Below the pieces are notes generated by a model. It had not been told where the DNA came from. It searched no databases and saw only the letters and a list, made by a program, of their open reading frames with translations. Shown here one piece after another: positions 16,332 to 27,411 of a stretch of 64,000 bases of DNA; position 1 is the stretch's first letter, and each line of letters starts with the position of its first letter. Made by a program: the position numbers and the translations under genes. Source of the DNA: Sphingomonadales bacterium (lineage in GTDB: Bacteria > Pseudomonadota > Alphaproteobacteria > Sphingomonadales > Sphingomonadaceae); contig JAIXWO010000021.1 in the NCBI GenBank assembly GCA_027491235.1, positions 620,001 through 684,000 on the forward strand. The letters run 5' to 3'.

Positions 16332-17603
16332 ATGAACATCCTTCTGATCGGGAGCGGCGGGCGTGAACATGCGCTGGCATGGAAGCTCACGCAATCTCCT
16401 TCCTGCGATACACTCTATGCCGCGCCCGGCAACCCCGGCATTGCCGAAGAGGCGACGCTGGTGGCGCTTGACGTGATGGATCATGCCGCTGTCATCGCCT
16501 TTTGTGCGGACAAGCTGGTTGGCCTGGTCGTCATCGGACCGGAAGCGCCTTTGGTCGATGGACTGGGGGATAGCCTGCGTGCAGCTGGCGTGCCGGTGTT
16601 TGGCCCCAATGCAAAGGCCGCGCAATTGGAAGGCTCCAAGGGCTTTACGAAAGACCTGTGCACGCGCGCGAACATCCCGACCGCAGGCTATGCGCGCCAT
16701 ACGGACAAGGCAGCGGCACTCGCTGATCTAGCGCGCTTCGGCCTGCCGGTCGTCATCAAGGCCGATGGCCTCGCTGCGGGCAAGGGCGTGATCATTGCCG
16801 AGACCGCAGCAGATGCCGCCGCTGCGATTGAAGACATGTTCGATGGCAGCTTTGGCGACGCCGGTGCAGAGGTCGTGATCGAAGAGTTCATGGTCGGCGA
16901 GGAAGCGAGCTTCTTCGCACTGACCGATGGCAAGAGCGTCGTTGCCTTTGGTTCGGCTCAAGATCACAAGCGCGTTGGTGATGGCGATGTCGGGCCGAAC
17001 ACCGGCGGTATGGGCGCCTACTCCCCCGCGCCGGTGCTGACGCCCGAACTTGAAGCCCGCGTGATGCGCGAGATTGTCGAACCCACCGTCGCGGCCATGG
17101 CGGCGGAGGGGAACCCCTATTCGGGTGTACTCTATGCCGGGCTGATGCTGACGGATCAGGGCCCCAAGCTGATCGAATATAATGCGCGCTTCGGTGACCC
17201 CGAATGCCAGGTGCTGATGTCGCGCTTCGAAGGCGATCTGGCGGCGCTGCTGCTCGCCATTGCGCAGGAACGGCTGGCCGAGGCCGAGGCGCCGCGCTTC
17301 TCAGACGATACCGCGCTCACCGTTGTGATGGCCGCCAAGGGCTATCCCGGCACGCCCGAAAAAGGTGGCGCGATCACGCTGCCCGCGCAGGCCGACGCCA
17401 AGATCTTCCACGCAGGCACCGCCATGAAGGATGGCCAGCTCGTCGCCAATGGCGGGCGCGTGCTCAACGTGACCGGACGCGGCAAGACCGCCACCGAAGC
17501 GCAGGCAAAGGCCTATGCGGCTGTGGACGCCATCGTGTTTCCCAGCGGGTTCTGCCGTCGTGATATCGGCTGGCGTGAGGTCGCGCGGGAGCGGGGGGCA
17601 TAG
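16332..17603 (+). CDS. purD: Phosphoribosylamine-glycine ligase (GARS)
   Basis: The 423-residue ATP-grasp enzyme makes GAR from phosphoribosylamine, glycine and ATP in de novo purine synthesis. It begins [19 protein letters not shown]. The ATP-grasp segments include [61 protein letters not shown] and [14 protein letters not shown]. The track ORF starts 177 bases too early, inside xseA antisense. Start-to-start distance to xseA is about 10 bp, so any promoters must lie inside the opposite gene. Confidence 0.96.
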   Translation: MNILLIGSGGREHALAWKLTQSPSCDTLYAAPGNPGIAEEATLVALDVMDHAAVIAFCADKLVGLVVIGPEAPLVDGLGDSLRAAGVPVFGPNAKAAQLEGSKGFTKDLCTRANIPTAGYARHTDKAAALADLARFGLPVVIKADGLAAGKGVIIAETAADAAAAIEDMFDGSFGDAGAEVVIEEFMVGEEASFFALTDGKSVVAFGSAQDHKRVGDGDVGPNTGGMGAYSPAPVLTPELEARVMREIVEPTVAAMAAEGNPYSGVLYAGLMLTDQGPKLIEYNARFGDPECQVLMSRFEGDLAALLLAIAQERLAEAEAPRFSDDTALTVVMAAKGYPGTPEKGGAITLPAQADAKIFHAGTAMKDGQLVANGGRVLNVTGRGKTATEAQAKAYAAVDAIVFPSGFCRRDIGWREVARERGA

Positions 17604-17633
17604 GCGGCGGCGATAGATTCGCCTTCACTCACC

Positions 17634-17789
17634 CGTCGCCCCGTGCTTGACACGGGGCTTGGCTTAACCTCTGTCCGATTTCAGCCCCTTGGTTAGCCGC
17701 ATTTGAAGGCCAAAGGTTGGCCAATCGGGCATCATGCGAAATGAGTAGGTCCAAGAAAAGCCTAGCCCCGTGTCAAGCACGGGGCGACG
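17634..17789. repeat. 156-bp palindrome-bounded intergenic repeat, copy 2
   Basis: Left arm 17634-17659 is identical to that of copy 1 (starts CGTCGCCCCGTGCTTGACAC). The right arm 17764-17789 is its perfect inverted complement. The interior shares blocks such as GGCTTAAC/GGCTAAAC, TTCAGCC/ATCAGCC, TAGCCG and CGGGCATCA with copy 1 at the same offsets, so the element is homologous over its whole length. It lies between the convergent purD and rlmH stops. No ORF is inside. Confidence 0.88.
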
Positions 17790-17813
17790 GGGAGGTTATG
17801 GGGCCTGAGGCCC

Positions 17814-18236
17814 TCACCCCTCGCGGTGATAGGGATGCCCGGCGATAATGCTCGTCGCGCGGTAGAGTTGCTCCACCAACATCGCGCGGGCCAGCATGTG
17901 CGGCCAAGTCGCCTTGCCGAACGCGATGCTCAGGCTGGCCGACGCGCGCTCCTCCGGCGTCAGGCCATCGGCCGCGCCGATCAGAAAGCGCAGCTCGCGC
18001 GTCCCCGTATCGCGCCAATGTTCGATCTTCTTGGCAAAGGCGGACGAGGTGAGTTGTTCCCCGGTCTCATCCATCGTCACGACGATTGTGCCAGGGGCGA
18101 CAGGTGGTTGTTTGCCGCCCATATCGGGCAATTCGGTGATCTGGAACGGCCAAGTGATGCGCTTGGCATAGCGCTCAATCAGATCAGCCTCAGGTCCGCG
18201 CCCGATCTTGCCGCGGGCGATGATGTGCAGCTTCAA
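17814..18236 (-). CDS. rlmH: 23S rRNA (pseudouridine1915-N3)-methyltransferase RlmH
   Basis: The 140-residue SPOUT methyltransferase has the trefoil-knot SAM site in ELRFLIGAADGL and LARAMLVEQLYRATSIIAGHPYHREG, the C-terminal RlmH signature. It methylates pseudouridine 1915 on assembled 70S ribosomes. Its ATG overlaps the rsfS stop (ATGA). It is last in proA-nadD-rsfS-rlmH. The repeat element after it occupies the place where other alphaproteobacteria often continue with a peptidase gene. Confidence 0.96.
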   Translation of the reverse strand: MKLHIIARGKIGRGPEADLIERYAKRITWPFQITELPDMGGKQPPVAPGTIVVTMDETGEQLTSSAFAKKIEHWRDTGTRELRFLIGAADGLTPEERASASLSIAFGKATWPHMLARAMLVEQLYRATSIIAGHPYHREG

Positions 18237-18613
18237 TTGGCGGGCGGGGCGTCACCAAACGCCCACATGCGCTCCAGATTGTAGAAGCTGCGCACTTCCG
18301 GGCGGAACAGGTGGATGATGACATCGCCGGCATCGATCAGCACCCAATCCGCCGTTTGCAGGCCTTCGACGCGGGCGAGAACGCCGAACTCGGTCTTCAT
18401 CTTCTGCTGAAGCTTTTGCGCCATGGAGGAGACCTGACGCGTCGACCGGCCGCTCGCGATCACCATATGGTCCGCGATGGCTGTCTTTCCGGCAAGCGGG
18501 ATCGAGATGGTTTCAACCGCCTGATCGTCTTCCAAAGACTGGAGAATCATCTTGTGAAGGGCGTCGACCGAATCGGTTGGAGCGGCGGCCTTACGTTTGG
18601 GGGAAGCGGACAA
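18233..18613 (-). CDS. rsfS: Ribosomal silencing factor RsfS
   Basis: The 126-residue DUF143 protein binds L14 and blocks 30S-50S joining in slow growth. Recognisable segments are DHMVIASGRSTRQVSSMAQKL, EGLQTADWVLIDAGDVIIHLF and VRSFYNLERMW. The start is a TTG at 18613 with GAGGA 6 bases upstream; no ATG lies before residue 22, which is inside the conserved domain, so the TTG is well supported. It is 9 bp downstream of nadD and overlaps rlmH. Confidence 0.94.
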   Translation of the reverse strand: MSASPKRKAAAPTDSVDALHKMILQSLEDDQAVETISIPLAGKTAIADHMVIASGRSTRQVSSMAQKLQQKMKTEFGVLARVEGLQTADWVLIDAGDVIIHLFRPEVRSFYNLERMWAFGDAPPAN

Positions 18614-18622
18614 AATGGATCC

Positions 18623-19285
18623 TCAATATACCATGCGCCGCGTTATCGCGTCGCGTGTGGGGGTCTGGGAGAAGGGAAGCGCCCAATCGGGATGATCCCG
18701 TCGCAGCGCCGTTGCGGAGTGTTTATCGGGGCGAAAGCGCAACAGCACGAGCGCCGGCGGTCTCCACGTCGTCCAGTCGATCGCAGCATGTCGGGGTTGG
18801 ACGAATCCCCGCAGCCATCCCATTGCGCGGCTCGCACGGGCGACATCGTCATACCCCGGGCGGGCCAGAACTGCAATCGGCATCGTTTTGGCGATCCGCC
18901 GCCAGTCGCGCCACTGGTGGAACTGGGCGAGATTGTCGCCCCCCATCAGCCAGATGAAGGCGCGTTCGGGGTGGCGCTTCTTGAGCGCGGCAAGCGTGTC
19001 CACCGTGAAGCGGGTGCCGAGTTGCTGCTCGATCGCGGTTGGGCGGATGATGCTGCGCCGCGCCACTTTGCGTGCGGACCGAAGCCGAACCACAAGCGGG
19101 GCCATCCCCCCCTTTGGCTTCAGCGGATTGCCCGGAGAGACGAGCCACCAGACCTCATCCAGCCCCAGCGCCTTGGCCGCCAGCAAGCTGATGTGGCGGT
19201 GGCCCGCATGGGCAGGATTGAATGACCCGCCGAGAAGTCCGGTGCGGATCAGGGCCGGGTCTGCCCGGTGCCGCGCACGACCCAT
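18623..19285 (-). CDS. nadD: Nicotinate-nucleotide adenylyltransferase
   Basis: The 220-residue nucleotidyltransferase joins ATP and nicotinate mononucleotide in NAD synthesis. [19 protein letters not shown] carries the (H/T)xxH-type nucleotide site, followed by [25 protein letters not shown] and [10 protein letters not shown] in place of the usual IS(A/S)T-x-IR helix. The start ATG lies 37 bp inside the proA 3' end, giving a sizeable same-strand overlap that ties it to proA expression. Confidence 0.94.
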   Translation of the reverse strand: MGRARHRADPALIRTGLLGGSFNPAHAGHRHISLLAAKALGLDEVWWLVSPGNPLKPKGGMAPLVVRLRSARKVARRSIIRPTAIEQQLGTRFTVDTLAALKKRHPERAFIWLMGGDNLAQFHQWRDWRRIAKTMPIAVLARPGYDDVARASRAMGWLRGFVQPRHAAIDWTTWRPPALVLLRFRPDKHSATALRRDHPDWALPFSQTPTRDAITRRMVY

Positions 19286-20514
19286 TTATAGGTCGTCAGC
19301 CCTTCCAGTGCGACCGGCCCGCGCGCGTGGAGCCGGCCTGTGGCGATGCCGATTTCGGCGCCCAGCCCAAATTCACCGCCATCGGCGAACTGGGTGGAGG
19401 CGTTCCACATCACAATCGCTGAATCGACGCCGTTCAAAAAGGCTTCGGCGGCGCTCGCGTCTTCGGTGACGATGGCGTCGGTATGGTGGGAGCCGTTGGT
19501 GTTGATATGGGCAATTGCGGCCTCAACGCCGTCCACAAACGCGACCGAGCAGATCGCATCGAGATATTCGGTGGTCCAGTCTTCGTCACGCGCGGGTGTG
19601 ATGCGGGCGTCGAGCGCGCGCACCTCAGGCGTGCCACGCACTTCGCATCCGGCGTCGAGCAATGCCGCCACAACCGGTGTCGGATCCGCAAAATGACGGT
19701 CGATGAGGAGGGTCTCCATCGACCCGCAAATGCCGGTGCGCCGCATCTTGGCGTTGAGCGCAATATCGCGCGCCTTTGCGGGGTCAGCCTGCGGGTGGAT
19801 GTAGGTGTGGCAAATGCCGTCGAGGTGCGCGAGCACAGGCACGCGCGCTTCCTCCTGCACGCGGGCGACCAGCGCCTTGCCACCACGCGGAATGATGATG
19901 TCGATCAGGCCATGTGCTGCGAGCATGGCGCCGACAGCGGCGCGGTCCTGCGTCGGGACAAGCTGGATCGCGTCTTCGGGCAGGCCACCCTTGATGAGCC
20001 CGGCCCGCAGCGCGGCGTAAATGGCGCGGTTGCTGTGCACCGCCTCCGTCCCGCCGCGCAGGATGGCCGCATTGCCCGATTTAAGGCACAGGGCAGCAGC
20101 GTCTGCCGTCACATTGGGGCGGCTTTCATAGATGATGCCGATGACGCCCAGTGGCACCCGCACGCGGGAGAGGTGAAGGCCATTGGGCCGCACGGCTTCA
20201 TCAATCACCATGCCGACGGGATCACGCAGGACGGCGACGGCATCCACCGCTGCGGCGATGCCGTCCAGCCGCTCGGGTGTCAGGCGCAGCCGGTCCAGCA
20301 TGGCGCCGGACAGTCCAGCCTGTTCTCCGGCTTGAATGTCGCGTTGATTGGCCGCCAGAATCTCATCGGCGCGGGCCCGCAGTTCCGCAGCGGCGAGATT
20401 GAGCGCATCGGCCTTGCGCGCCACCGGCACATTGGCCAGCAAGGCGCTGGCGGCGCGTGCTTTTTGGCCCATTTCAGCAATCAGTTGCTGTGCGGTGTTG
20501 TCGCTCGTCTGCAT
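19249..20514 (-). CDS. proA: Gamma-glutamyl phosphate reductase
   Basis: The 421-residue aldehyde-dehydrogenase-superfamily enzyme reduces glutamyl-5-phosphate to the semialdehyde for proline synthesis. Motifs are [42 protein letters not shown] and the active-site cysteine region [30 protein letters not shown] closes the protein as expected. proB is not adjacent. It leads the proA-nadD-rsfS-rlmH operon and is divergent from the DUF3667 gene across 75 bp. Confidence 0.96.
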   Translation of the reverse strand: MQTSDNTAQQLIAEMGQKARAASALLANVPVARKADALNLAAAELRARADEILAANQRDIQAGEQAGLSGAMLDRLRLTPERLDGIAAAVDAVAVLRDPVGMVIDEAVRPNGLHLSRVRVPLGVIGIIYESRPNVTADAAALCLKSGNAAILRGGTEAVHSNRAIYAALRAGLIKGGLPEDAIQLVPTQDRAAVGAMLAAHGLIDIIIPRGGKALVARVQEEARVPVLAHLDGICHTYIHPQADPAKARDIALNAKMRRTGICGSMETLLIDRHFADPTPVVAALLDAGCEVRGTPEVRALDARITPARDEDWTTEYLDAICSVAFVDGVEAAIAHINTNGSHHTDAIVTEDASAAEAFLNGVDSAIVMWNASTQFADGGEFGLGAEIGIATGRLHARGPVALEGLTTYKWVVRGTGQTRP

Positions 20515-20589
20515 GGAAGCCGGTTAGCAAAGCGGCATTCAAAACGCAAAAGCGATGACAAGCGCGGGTCCGGCTGCAATACTTATCCC

Positions 20590-21849
20590 ATGGCGGGTGA
20601 TATTGAGGCAATGGGTGATGTTGTGACAGGCGGGCTGCTGGCCCGCGCTGTCGAACCACAGGCCGGTGAGGCGCATGAGGGCCAAGACGGCACCTGCCTC
20701 AATTGCGGTGCAGAGGTGTCCGGCGCCTTTTGCGCGGCCTGCGGACAGAAGCTGCATCTTCACCGCAGCTTGGGGGCATTCTGGCACGACCTGGCTCACA
20801 GCGTGTTCCATTTCGACGGGAAAATCTGGCGGACCTTGCCCTTGCTTGTCTGGAACCCCGGGCATCTGACGCGCCGTTACATCCATGGCGAGCGGGCGAA
20901 GTTTGTCTCGCCCTTTGCGCTCTTCCTGTTCAGCGTGTTCCTGATGTTCGCCATTTTCAGCTGGGTCACCCCCAAGGGGACGGCGACTGAAAAGGCCCCG
21001 ACGCCCAAGGAGGCGGTGGCCGCGCTGGATGAAGACAGGCAGGAACTGCGCACCAAGATAGAAGAGCTTGTCGTCCTGCGACGTAACGCCGAGGCGCGCC
21101 GTGCGCGGACGGACTGGATCGAAGGTGAAATCGGGCGGACGCGCGCGCTCCTCGCCAAAATTGAGCAGGATAGAAATATCGAGGTGTCTGCCGAGGCCCT
21201 CACCAAAAGGCGGCTGGCCGTGAACCAGCGTAAGATGGAAGCAGGCATTGCGGAGCTGGAAGCGCAGAAGGCCGACGCGCTCAAGGCCGGGCAGCCAATC
21301 GAGGACATTCAGAACGAGATAGATGGGCTAAAAACGGGGCTGGCGGTAATGACGGCCGCGTCTTCCAATGATGGCGATGGCGCGTTCAAGGTCGACAAAG
21401 TAAACCTCAATTTCGGCTGGCCGGCCATTCAGGAAGCGATCAAGCACGCGGCCAAAAACCCGCAACTGCTGATCTACAAGCTGCAGTCCAACGCTTATAA
21501 GTTCAGCTGGGCGCTGATCCCGCTGTCGACCCCGTTCCTCTGGCTGTTGTTTTTCTGGCGGCGGCAATTTTTCGTGTTCGATCACGCGGTGTTTGTCACC
21601 TACTCCATCGCCTTCATGATGATGCTGACGACGGTCTGTGTGGTCGCGATCCAGTTTCCGGCCACAGAAGTGATCGGCGGCTTGGCGCTCACCCTCTATC
21701 CGCTGGTCCATATGTATCGGCAGTTGAAGCAGGCCTATGGGCTCACCCGCTTCGGCGCGATCTGGCGCACGATGTTTCTATCAACCTTTGCGGTGACGGC
21801 GCTCAGCCTGTTCTTTGCCTTCATTCTGACCATGGGGCTCGCCGGCTAG
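20590..21849 (+). CDS. DUF3667 membrane protein with N-terminal zinc ribbon
   Basis: The 419-residue product starts at ATG 20590; the track ORF (19483..21849) runs open through antisense proA and is 369 codons too long. A zinc ribbon CLNCGAEVSGAFCAACGQK lies at about residues 36-54, then HRSLGAFWHDLAHSVFHFDGKIWRT typical of DUF3667. About five transmembrane helices follow, the first split from the others by a charged coiled coil (about residues 140-235). Function is unknown. The last 69 bases overlap the convergent DUF3800 gene. Confidence 0.88.
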   Translation: MAGDIEAMGDVVTGGLLARAVEPQAGEAHEGQDGTCLNCGAEVSGAFCAACGQKLHLHRSLGAFWHDLAHSVFHFDGKIWRTLPLLVWNPGHLTRRYIHGERAKFVSPFALFLFSVFLMFAIFSWVTPKGTATEKAPTPKEAVAALDEDRQELRTKIEELVVLRRNAEARRARTDWIEGEIGRTRALLAKIEQDRNIEVSAEALTKRRLAVNQRKMEAGIAELEAQKADALKAGQPIEDIQNEIDGLKTGLAVMTAASSNDGDGAFKVDKVNLNFGWPAIQEAIKHAAKNPQLLIYKLQSNAYKFSWALIPLSTPFLWLLFFWRRQFFVFDHAVFVTYSIAFMMMLTTVCVVAIQFPATEVIGGLALTLYPLVHMYRQLKQAYGLTRFGAIWRTMFLSTFAVTALSLFFAFILTMGLAG

Positions 21850-22437
21850 GATCCGCATCGTGATACGCCCGGCCTCCATCATCGGGGTGACGATGGCCGA
21901 CATCCGCGCCTGACGTTCGCCGGGCAAAGCGCGGGTGAAGAAGCTGTTGGCAATCACATCGGCCAATTGCAGGCCTGCGGCCCGGTGGCTGAGTTCAAGC
22001 TGCGCTGAACCACACGGGCCGACGAGGTCGCCAATGTCTGATCGGATGTGCGCTAAGGTGTCCGCCCCGTAGCGGCCATCATCAATGACCACCTTTGCGC
22101 ATTCGCCGGCAGCCGGCAGCATGGCGCCGACCACGTCTTCCAACAGGGCTGCATAGATGTCGATGTCATGGTCGCCGCGATCCATGCCCAGCGCGGGCCG
22201 CGTTGCTGAAAGCGCGATCCCGATTGTGGCCGTCGCATGCGATTTTTCAAGGAGCTCGAACAGCAGTCCGCGCTCGCCAAGGCCGATGCGGCTTCCCTTT
22301 ATCTCGCTCGTAATCCCTGTCACCGCCCGAAAGCGGGCAATGATCGCGTCTGCCTCTGCCGGATCAATGCAAAGGCCCGCGAGCGTCATGACATTGCGTC
22401 CGACGCCCCCGGACTCATCGCAATAGATTTCCGGCAA
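21781..22437 (-). CDS. DUF3800 family protein (RNase H-like fold)
   Basis: The 218-residue protein opens with PEIYCDESGGVG, the Y-x-D-E-S-G signature of DUF3800. Near the C-terminus is LQLADVIANSFFTRAL, the second conserved acidic site; VVIDDGRYGADT carries a middle Asp. The family is predicted to be metal-dependent, RNase H-like, sometimes linked to phage or mobile DNA, with no proven role here. It starts 6 bp after ftsH stops and its end overlaps the DUF3667 gene antiparallel by 69 bp. The C-terminal tail is highly charged. Confidence 0.85.
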   Translation of the reverse strand: MPEIYCDESGGVGRNVMTLAGLCIDPAEADAIIARFRAVTGITSEIKGSRIGLGERGLLFELLEKSHATATIGIALSATRPALGMDRGDHDIDIYAALLEDVVGAMLPAAGECAKVVIDDGRYGADTLAHIRSDIGDLVGPCGSAQLELSHRAAGLQLADVIANSFFTRALPGERQARMSAIVTPMMEAGRITMRILAGEPHGQNEGKEQAERRHRKG

Positions 22438-22443
22438 AAGGGG

Positions 22444-24387
<1,944 letters not shown>

Positions 24388-24448
24388 GTTTATTCCGCCT
24401 TTCGTGCGGCCTAGATAAGCACGCCAAACTTAATAACAATGCAAAGAA

Positions 24449-25411
24449 TCAGCAAATCCGCTCGTTTTTGCGGCGGGGTGGCGCTTTTTGGAATGTCCAG
24501 AAGTCGCCCCCTGAGCATTTGACCCCGGCAAGGGTGCAGACTTTGCGGGCCCAGAGCGCCCCAATCATCCGGTCAAGGTCATCGCTGCGGGGCGCGGCCC
24601 CTGGCATCACCTGAGCCATGCATTTTACGACAATGCGGCGGACAAGCTCATGCGGCAGGCCCTTGGCATCCAGCGAGACGATGCCGAGCGCAAGTGTACC
24701 GCGCCGCGACAGATAATCATCAGCCGCCCAGTCCAGAGCCTGATCTGCCGACGCAAGGGCCGACCCCGCCCGCACCGCACCGGCCGGATCCAGCCAGCTG
24801 GCCTGTTCCAGCGCCCGCCGCAACCGTGCGCGGTCATAGCGGTCATCATGATTTGAGGGGTCATCAACGGCCTCAATGCCCTGTGCTTTGAGCAGCGCGA
24901 CCAGCTCTGCCTTACGCCAGGCCATCAGCGGACGGGCGATGCGTCCGCGCAGCGTCCGGATGCCAGCCATGCCGCCCACGCCTGCCCCGCGATTGAGGCG
25001 CATGAGCATGGTTTCCAGCTGGTCATCGGCGTGATGTGCCGTGAGGATAAGGTCAAGCTCCAGCGCATCGGCCCATTTTTCCAGCACTTCATAGCGCTGC
25101 CTGCGGGCCCAGGCAGATGTGTTGCCGGGGGGCTTGGGCGGCAATGTGAGAATGCTGTGGCGGACGGCGAGCGCCTTGGCGATACCGGAGACATAGCGGG
25201 CTTCGGAGGCCGCTTCCGGGCGCAGGCCATGATCCACGGTCGCCGCCTCAACATGGTCCAGCGTTTTGGCGGCCAGCAACAGGAGGGCAAGGCTGTCCGG
25301 CCCGCCGGACACTGCAAGCCCGACGCGCTTTTTGCCGGATCCGGCAACAGCCCGAAAATCACGCAGAAAGCGGGTGGCGGCAGTTTCGTCGAGAGTGCGG
25401 ACCTGATTCAC
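24449..25411 (-). CDS. tilS: tRNA(Ile)-lysidine synthase TilS
   Basis: The 320-residue N-type ATP pyrophosphatase has the PP-loop LAVSGGPDSLALLLLA (about residues 32-47), then ATVDHGLRPEAASEA and LTAHHADDQLETMLMRLNRGAG. It puts lysidine at C34 of tRNA-Ile(CAU), changing both charging and decoding. The short C-terminal domain fits the alphaproteobacterial form without the extended TilS C-domain. It sits between cpoB-like and ftsH, all on the minus strand. Confidence 0.95.
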   Translation of the reverse strand: MNQVRTLDETAATRFLRDFRAVAGSGKKRVGLAVSGGPDSLALLLLAAKTLDHVEAATVDHGLRPEAASEARYVSGIAKALAVRHSILTLPPKPPGNTSAWARRQRYEVLEKWADALELDLILTAHHADDQLETMLMRLNRGAGVGGMAGIRTLRGRIARPLMAWRKAELVALLKAQGIEAVDDPSNHDDRYDRARLRRALEQASWLDPAGAVRAGSALASADQALDWAADDYLSRRGTLALGIVSLDAKGLPHELVRRIVVKCMAQVMPGAAPRSDDLDRMIGALWARKVCTLAGVKCSGGDFWTFQKAPPRRKNERIC

Positions 25412-25482
25412 AACCCAGAGTGTGCCGCGACCCGCCCTGAGATGTCACGCGCTTTATCGCCGCTTTGGCTAATTTTGTCGGA

Positions 25483-26457
25483 TCAGGCGGAACAACTCGC
25501 GTCTGTGCGGGCTTTGGCGACACGAGCCTTCAGGTCTGCGGCCGCGCTGGCCCCATAGACGTCCTTGAACTCGTCAAACACCTTGCAGGCATCGGGCAGC
25601 TTCTTGAGGCGCGTCAGAGCAACGCCCAGATAATAGAGGCTTTCCGACGCACGTTCACCCTTCGGATTTTTGGTGTAATTGTCATAAAAGGCAACCGACG
25701 CCAGCGCAGGTTTCCCTTCATCCAGATAGGCCCGGCCAAGAAGGTTCTGGGCAAAGCTCGCGCGCTTGTGCTTGGGATATTTGGCGGAGAATTCCTTCAG
25801 CTTCACCTGCGCTTCGGGGTAGAGCTTGGCCGTCCAGAGGCGGAAGCCATAGGTATAGGCATCTTCTGCTGCGTCGCCCGTCGCCGGGATCTCCACAGCG
25901 TCGACCAGCGCCTTGCGCTTGGGGTCTGTCTTTGCAGGCGTCACGGCTTTTGTGGTCGTGGCCGCAGGGGCGTCGACTTTGGGCTTGGTCGGGGCAGGCT
26001 TCAGCGTTTCGGCCACCGCTGCGGGGACGAGGGCGACAGGTTTTGCAACGAGCGGGGCGGCAGCGGGTGGCGCGACCTCGGGAACGATGGGCTCCAGCGT
26101 CTTCAGTCGCGCATCGGTTGTGCCCTGATAGGTCTTGAAGGCTTCCTCAAGCTTCTTCAGGCGATTGCCATCGGTCTCAACCTGTCCGGTCAGCATCTTG
26201 AGCTGCGCTTCAAGCGAGTCCACGCGGGCGCTTAGGTCGTTGAGCGGGGTGGAGGCGGGGGCCGCTCCGGCGTCGCCGGTATCCAGCGGGCCAATTTCCG
26301 GCTGCACAGGCACGCCTGTTGGAAAGACCTTGCGCTGAACGGCCTTCATTTCCTTTTCAAGTTTTCCAACCCGAAGTTCGACGGCACCGTCCTGCGCGGC
26401 CAAAGGCGCTGCAGCGACAGCCGACAACAGGGCAATCGAAATCAAAGCATGACGCAT
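25483..26457 (-). CDS. Exported TPR protein, CpoB/YbgF-like (Tol-Pal associated)
   Basis: The 324-residue protein has a signal peptide (1-21, ending AAQ), an N-terminal coiled coil (VGKLEKEMKAVQR, LSARVDSLEAQLKML), an Ala/Pro/Lys-rich linker (about 125-190) and C-terminal TPRs starting YTYGFRLWTAKLYPEAQVKLKEF. This is the CpoB/YbgF layout; E. coli CpoB links Tol-Pal constriction with peptidoglycan synthesis. Here it is away from tolQRAB-pal and sits in the ptsP-rodZ-tilS-ftsH neighbourhood, so the Tol link is by family only. Two C-terminal cysteines (KVFDE region and end) are noted. Confidence 0.85.
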   Translation of the reverse strand: MRHALISIALLSAVAAAPLAAQDGAVELRVGKLEKEMKAVQRKVFPTGVPVQPEIGPLDTGDAGAAPASTPLNDLSARVDSLEAQLKMLTGQVETDGNRLKKLEEAFKTYQGTTDARLKTLEPIVPEVAPPAAAPLVAKPVALVPAAVAETLKPAPTKPKVDAPAATTTKAVTPAKTDPKRKALVDAVEIPATGDAAEDAYTYGFRLWTAKLYPEAQVKLKEFSAKYPKHKRASFAQNLLGRAYLDEGKPALASVAFYDNYTKNPKGERASESLYYLGVALTRLKKLPDACKVFDEFKDVYGASAAADLKARVAKARTDASCSA

Positions 26458-26517
26458 GACTGGTTATTCCCCTCGCGACCTAATCTTGTTGATCTCTGAA
26501 CCAGAGTGGACCGGCAA

Positions 26518-27330
26518 TCAAGGCCGGGCCGCCGCACCTGTTGACGGCGGGGCGGTGGTTGCGGCTGCCGGTGCTGGCCTTGCGACCAGTGCGGGGCCAG
26601 TCAGCACGACGTCCTTTACGGTCGCCTCCGCTGGACCAAGCGCCGGAACAGCCTGTCCGCCGACTGTGACGGCAATCTGATCAGCCCGACCCGTCCGGAT
26701 CATCGGCGTGTCGGCGTCGGTGGGCACCGGATAGGTCTCGCCCTTCTTCTTCACGCCTTCAAACAGGACCTTGTCATTCTTGTCGTAGATGCGGAACCAG
26801 ACGTCATCTTGCGCCGTCAGCACAACAGGACCTGCGACCGGCTTGGGCTGCGGTGCGGCAATTGTGATGCTGTTGGCGGGTTCAGGTGCTTCAGTGGCGA
26901 TCGCTGCGGGCCCAGTTTCCAAGGCGCCGCTGCGCCATATGCCATAGCCCGCCGCGATCAGGATCACGATGAGGGCAGCACTCCAGGCAAGCCAGCGGGG
27001 CGGCACCCGGGCGGGATCGGCGATGTCGTCATCCAGCTGGGCGTGACGGTTTTCACCATCATGGCCGAGTTCAGCGCGGAGGCATTTGGCCAGCCCAACC
27101 TCATCGGCACCGACGGCGCGGGCATAGGCTTTCACGAAACCGACAGCATAAGTGATGGACGGTAAGGCGGAATAGTCGCCTGATTCTATGGCTTCGAGGT
27201 GACGCTGAGGGATTCGGGTTTTCGTGGCAATATCAGCCAGATCGAGGCCGACCGAAGTGCGCGCCGCTCTCAGCTTATCACCCACACGTTCAACAATGAG
27301 CGGATCTGACCCACCCTCGGCTTCGGTCAT
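26518..27330 (-). CDS. rodZ: RodZ-like cytoskeletal HTH membrane protein
   Basis: From ATG 27330 the product has 270 residues. It has an N-terminal Xre-like helix-turn-helix (VGDKLRAARTSVGLDLADIATKTRIPQRHL...), a basic juxtamembrane stretch, one transmembrane helix (WLAWSAALIVILIAAGYGI), and a periplasmic DUF4115 domain with DDVWFRIYDKNDKVLFEGVKKKGE. RodZ anchors MreB to the membrane and guides rod growth. The Ala/Pro-rich tail is of low complexity. The track start adds 21 residues before the domain with no support. It lies between ptsP and the cpoB-like gene. Confidence 0.88.
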   Translation of the reverse strand: MTEAEGGSDPLIVERVGDKLRAARTSVGLDLADIATKTRIPQRHLEAIESGDYSALPSITYAVGFVKAYARAVGADEVGLAKCLRAELGHDGENRHAQLDDDIADPARVPPRWLAWSAALIVILIAAGYGIWRSGALETGPAAIATEAPEPANSITIAAPQPKPVAGPVVLTAQDDVWFRIYDKNDKVLFEGVKKKGETYPVPTDADTPMIRTGRADQIAVTVGGQAVPALGPAEATVKDVVLTGPALVARPAPAAATTAPPSTGAAARP

Positions 27331-27411
27331 TATATACTCCCCAACTACGCAGGCCCCGAACGCCGCTTTCCCAAGCTTGAACGCGGGTGTCAATGCCCTG
27401 CCAATTTGGTG

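Noticed and set aside
19483-20589. Long N-terminal extension of ORF 19483..21849 (788 aa)
   Set aside because: It is antisense to proA, which has a full conserved enzyme sequence. The extension is arginine/histidine-rich shadow sequence; the gene starts at 20590.
21781-22437. DUF3800 gene as part of a defence or phage island
   Set aside because: It sits 6 bp behind ftsH in a conserved housekeeping neighbourhood, with no other phage, toxin or restriction genes nearby.
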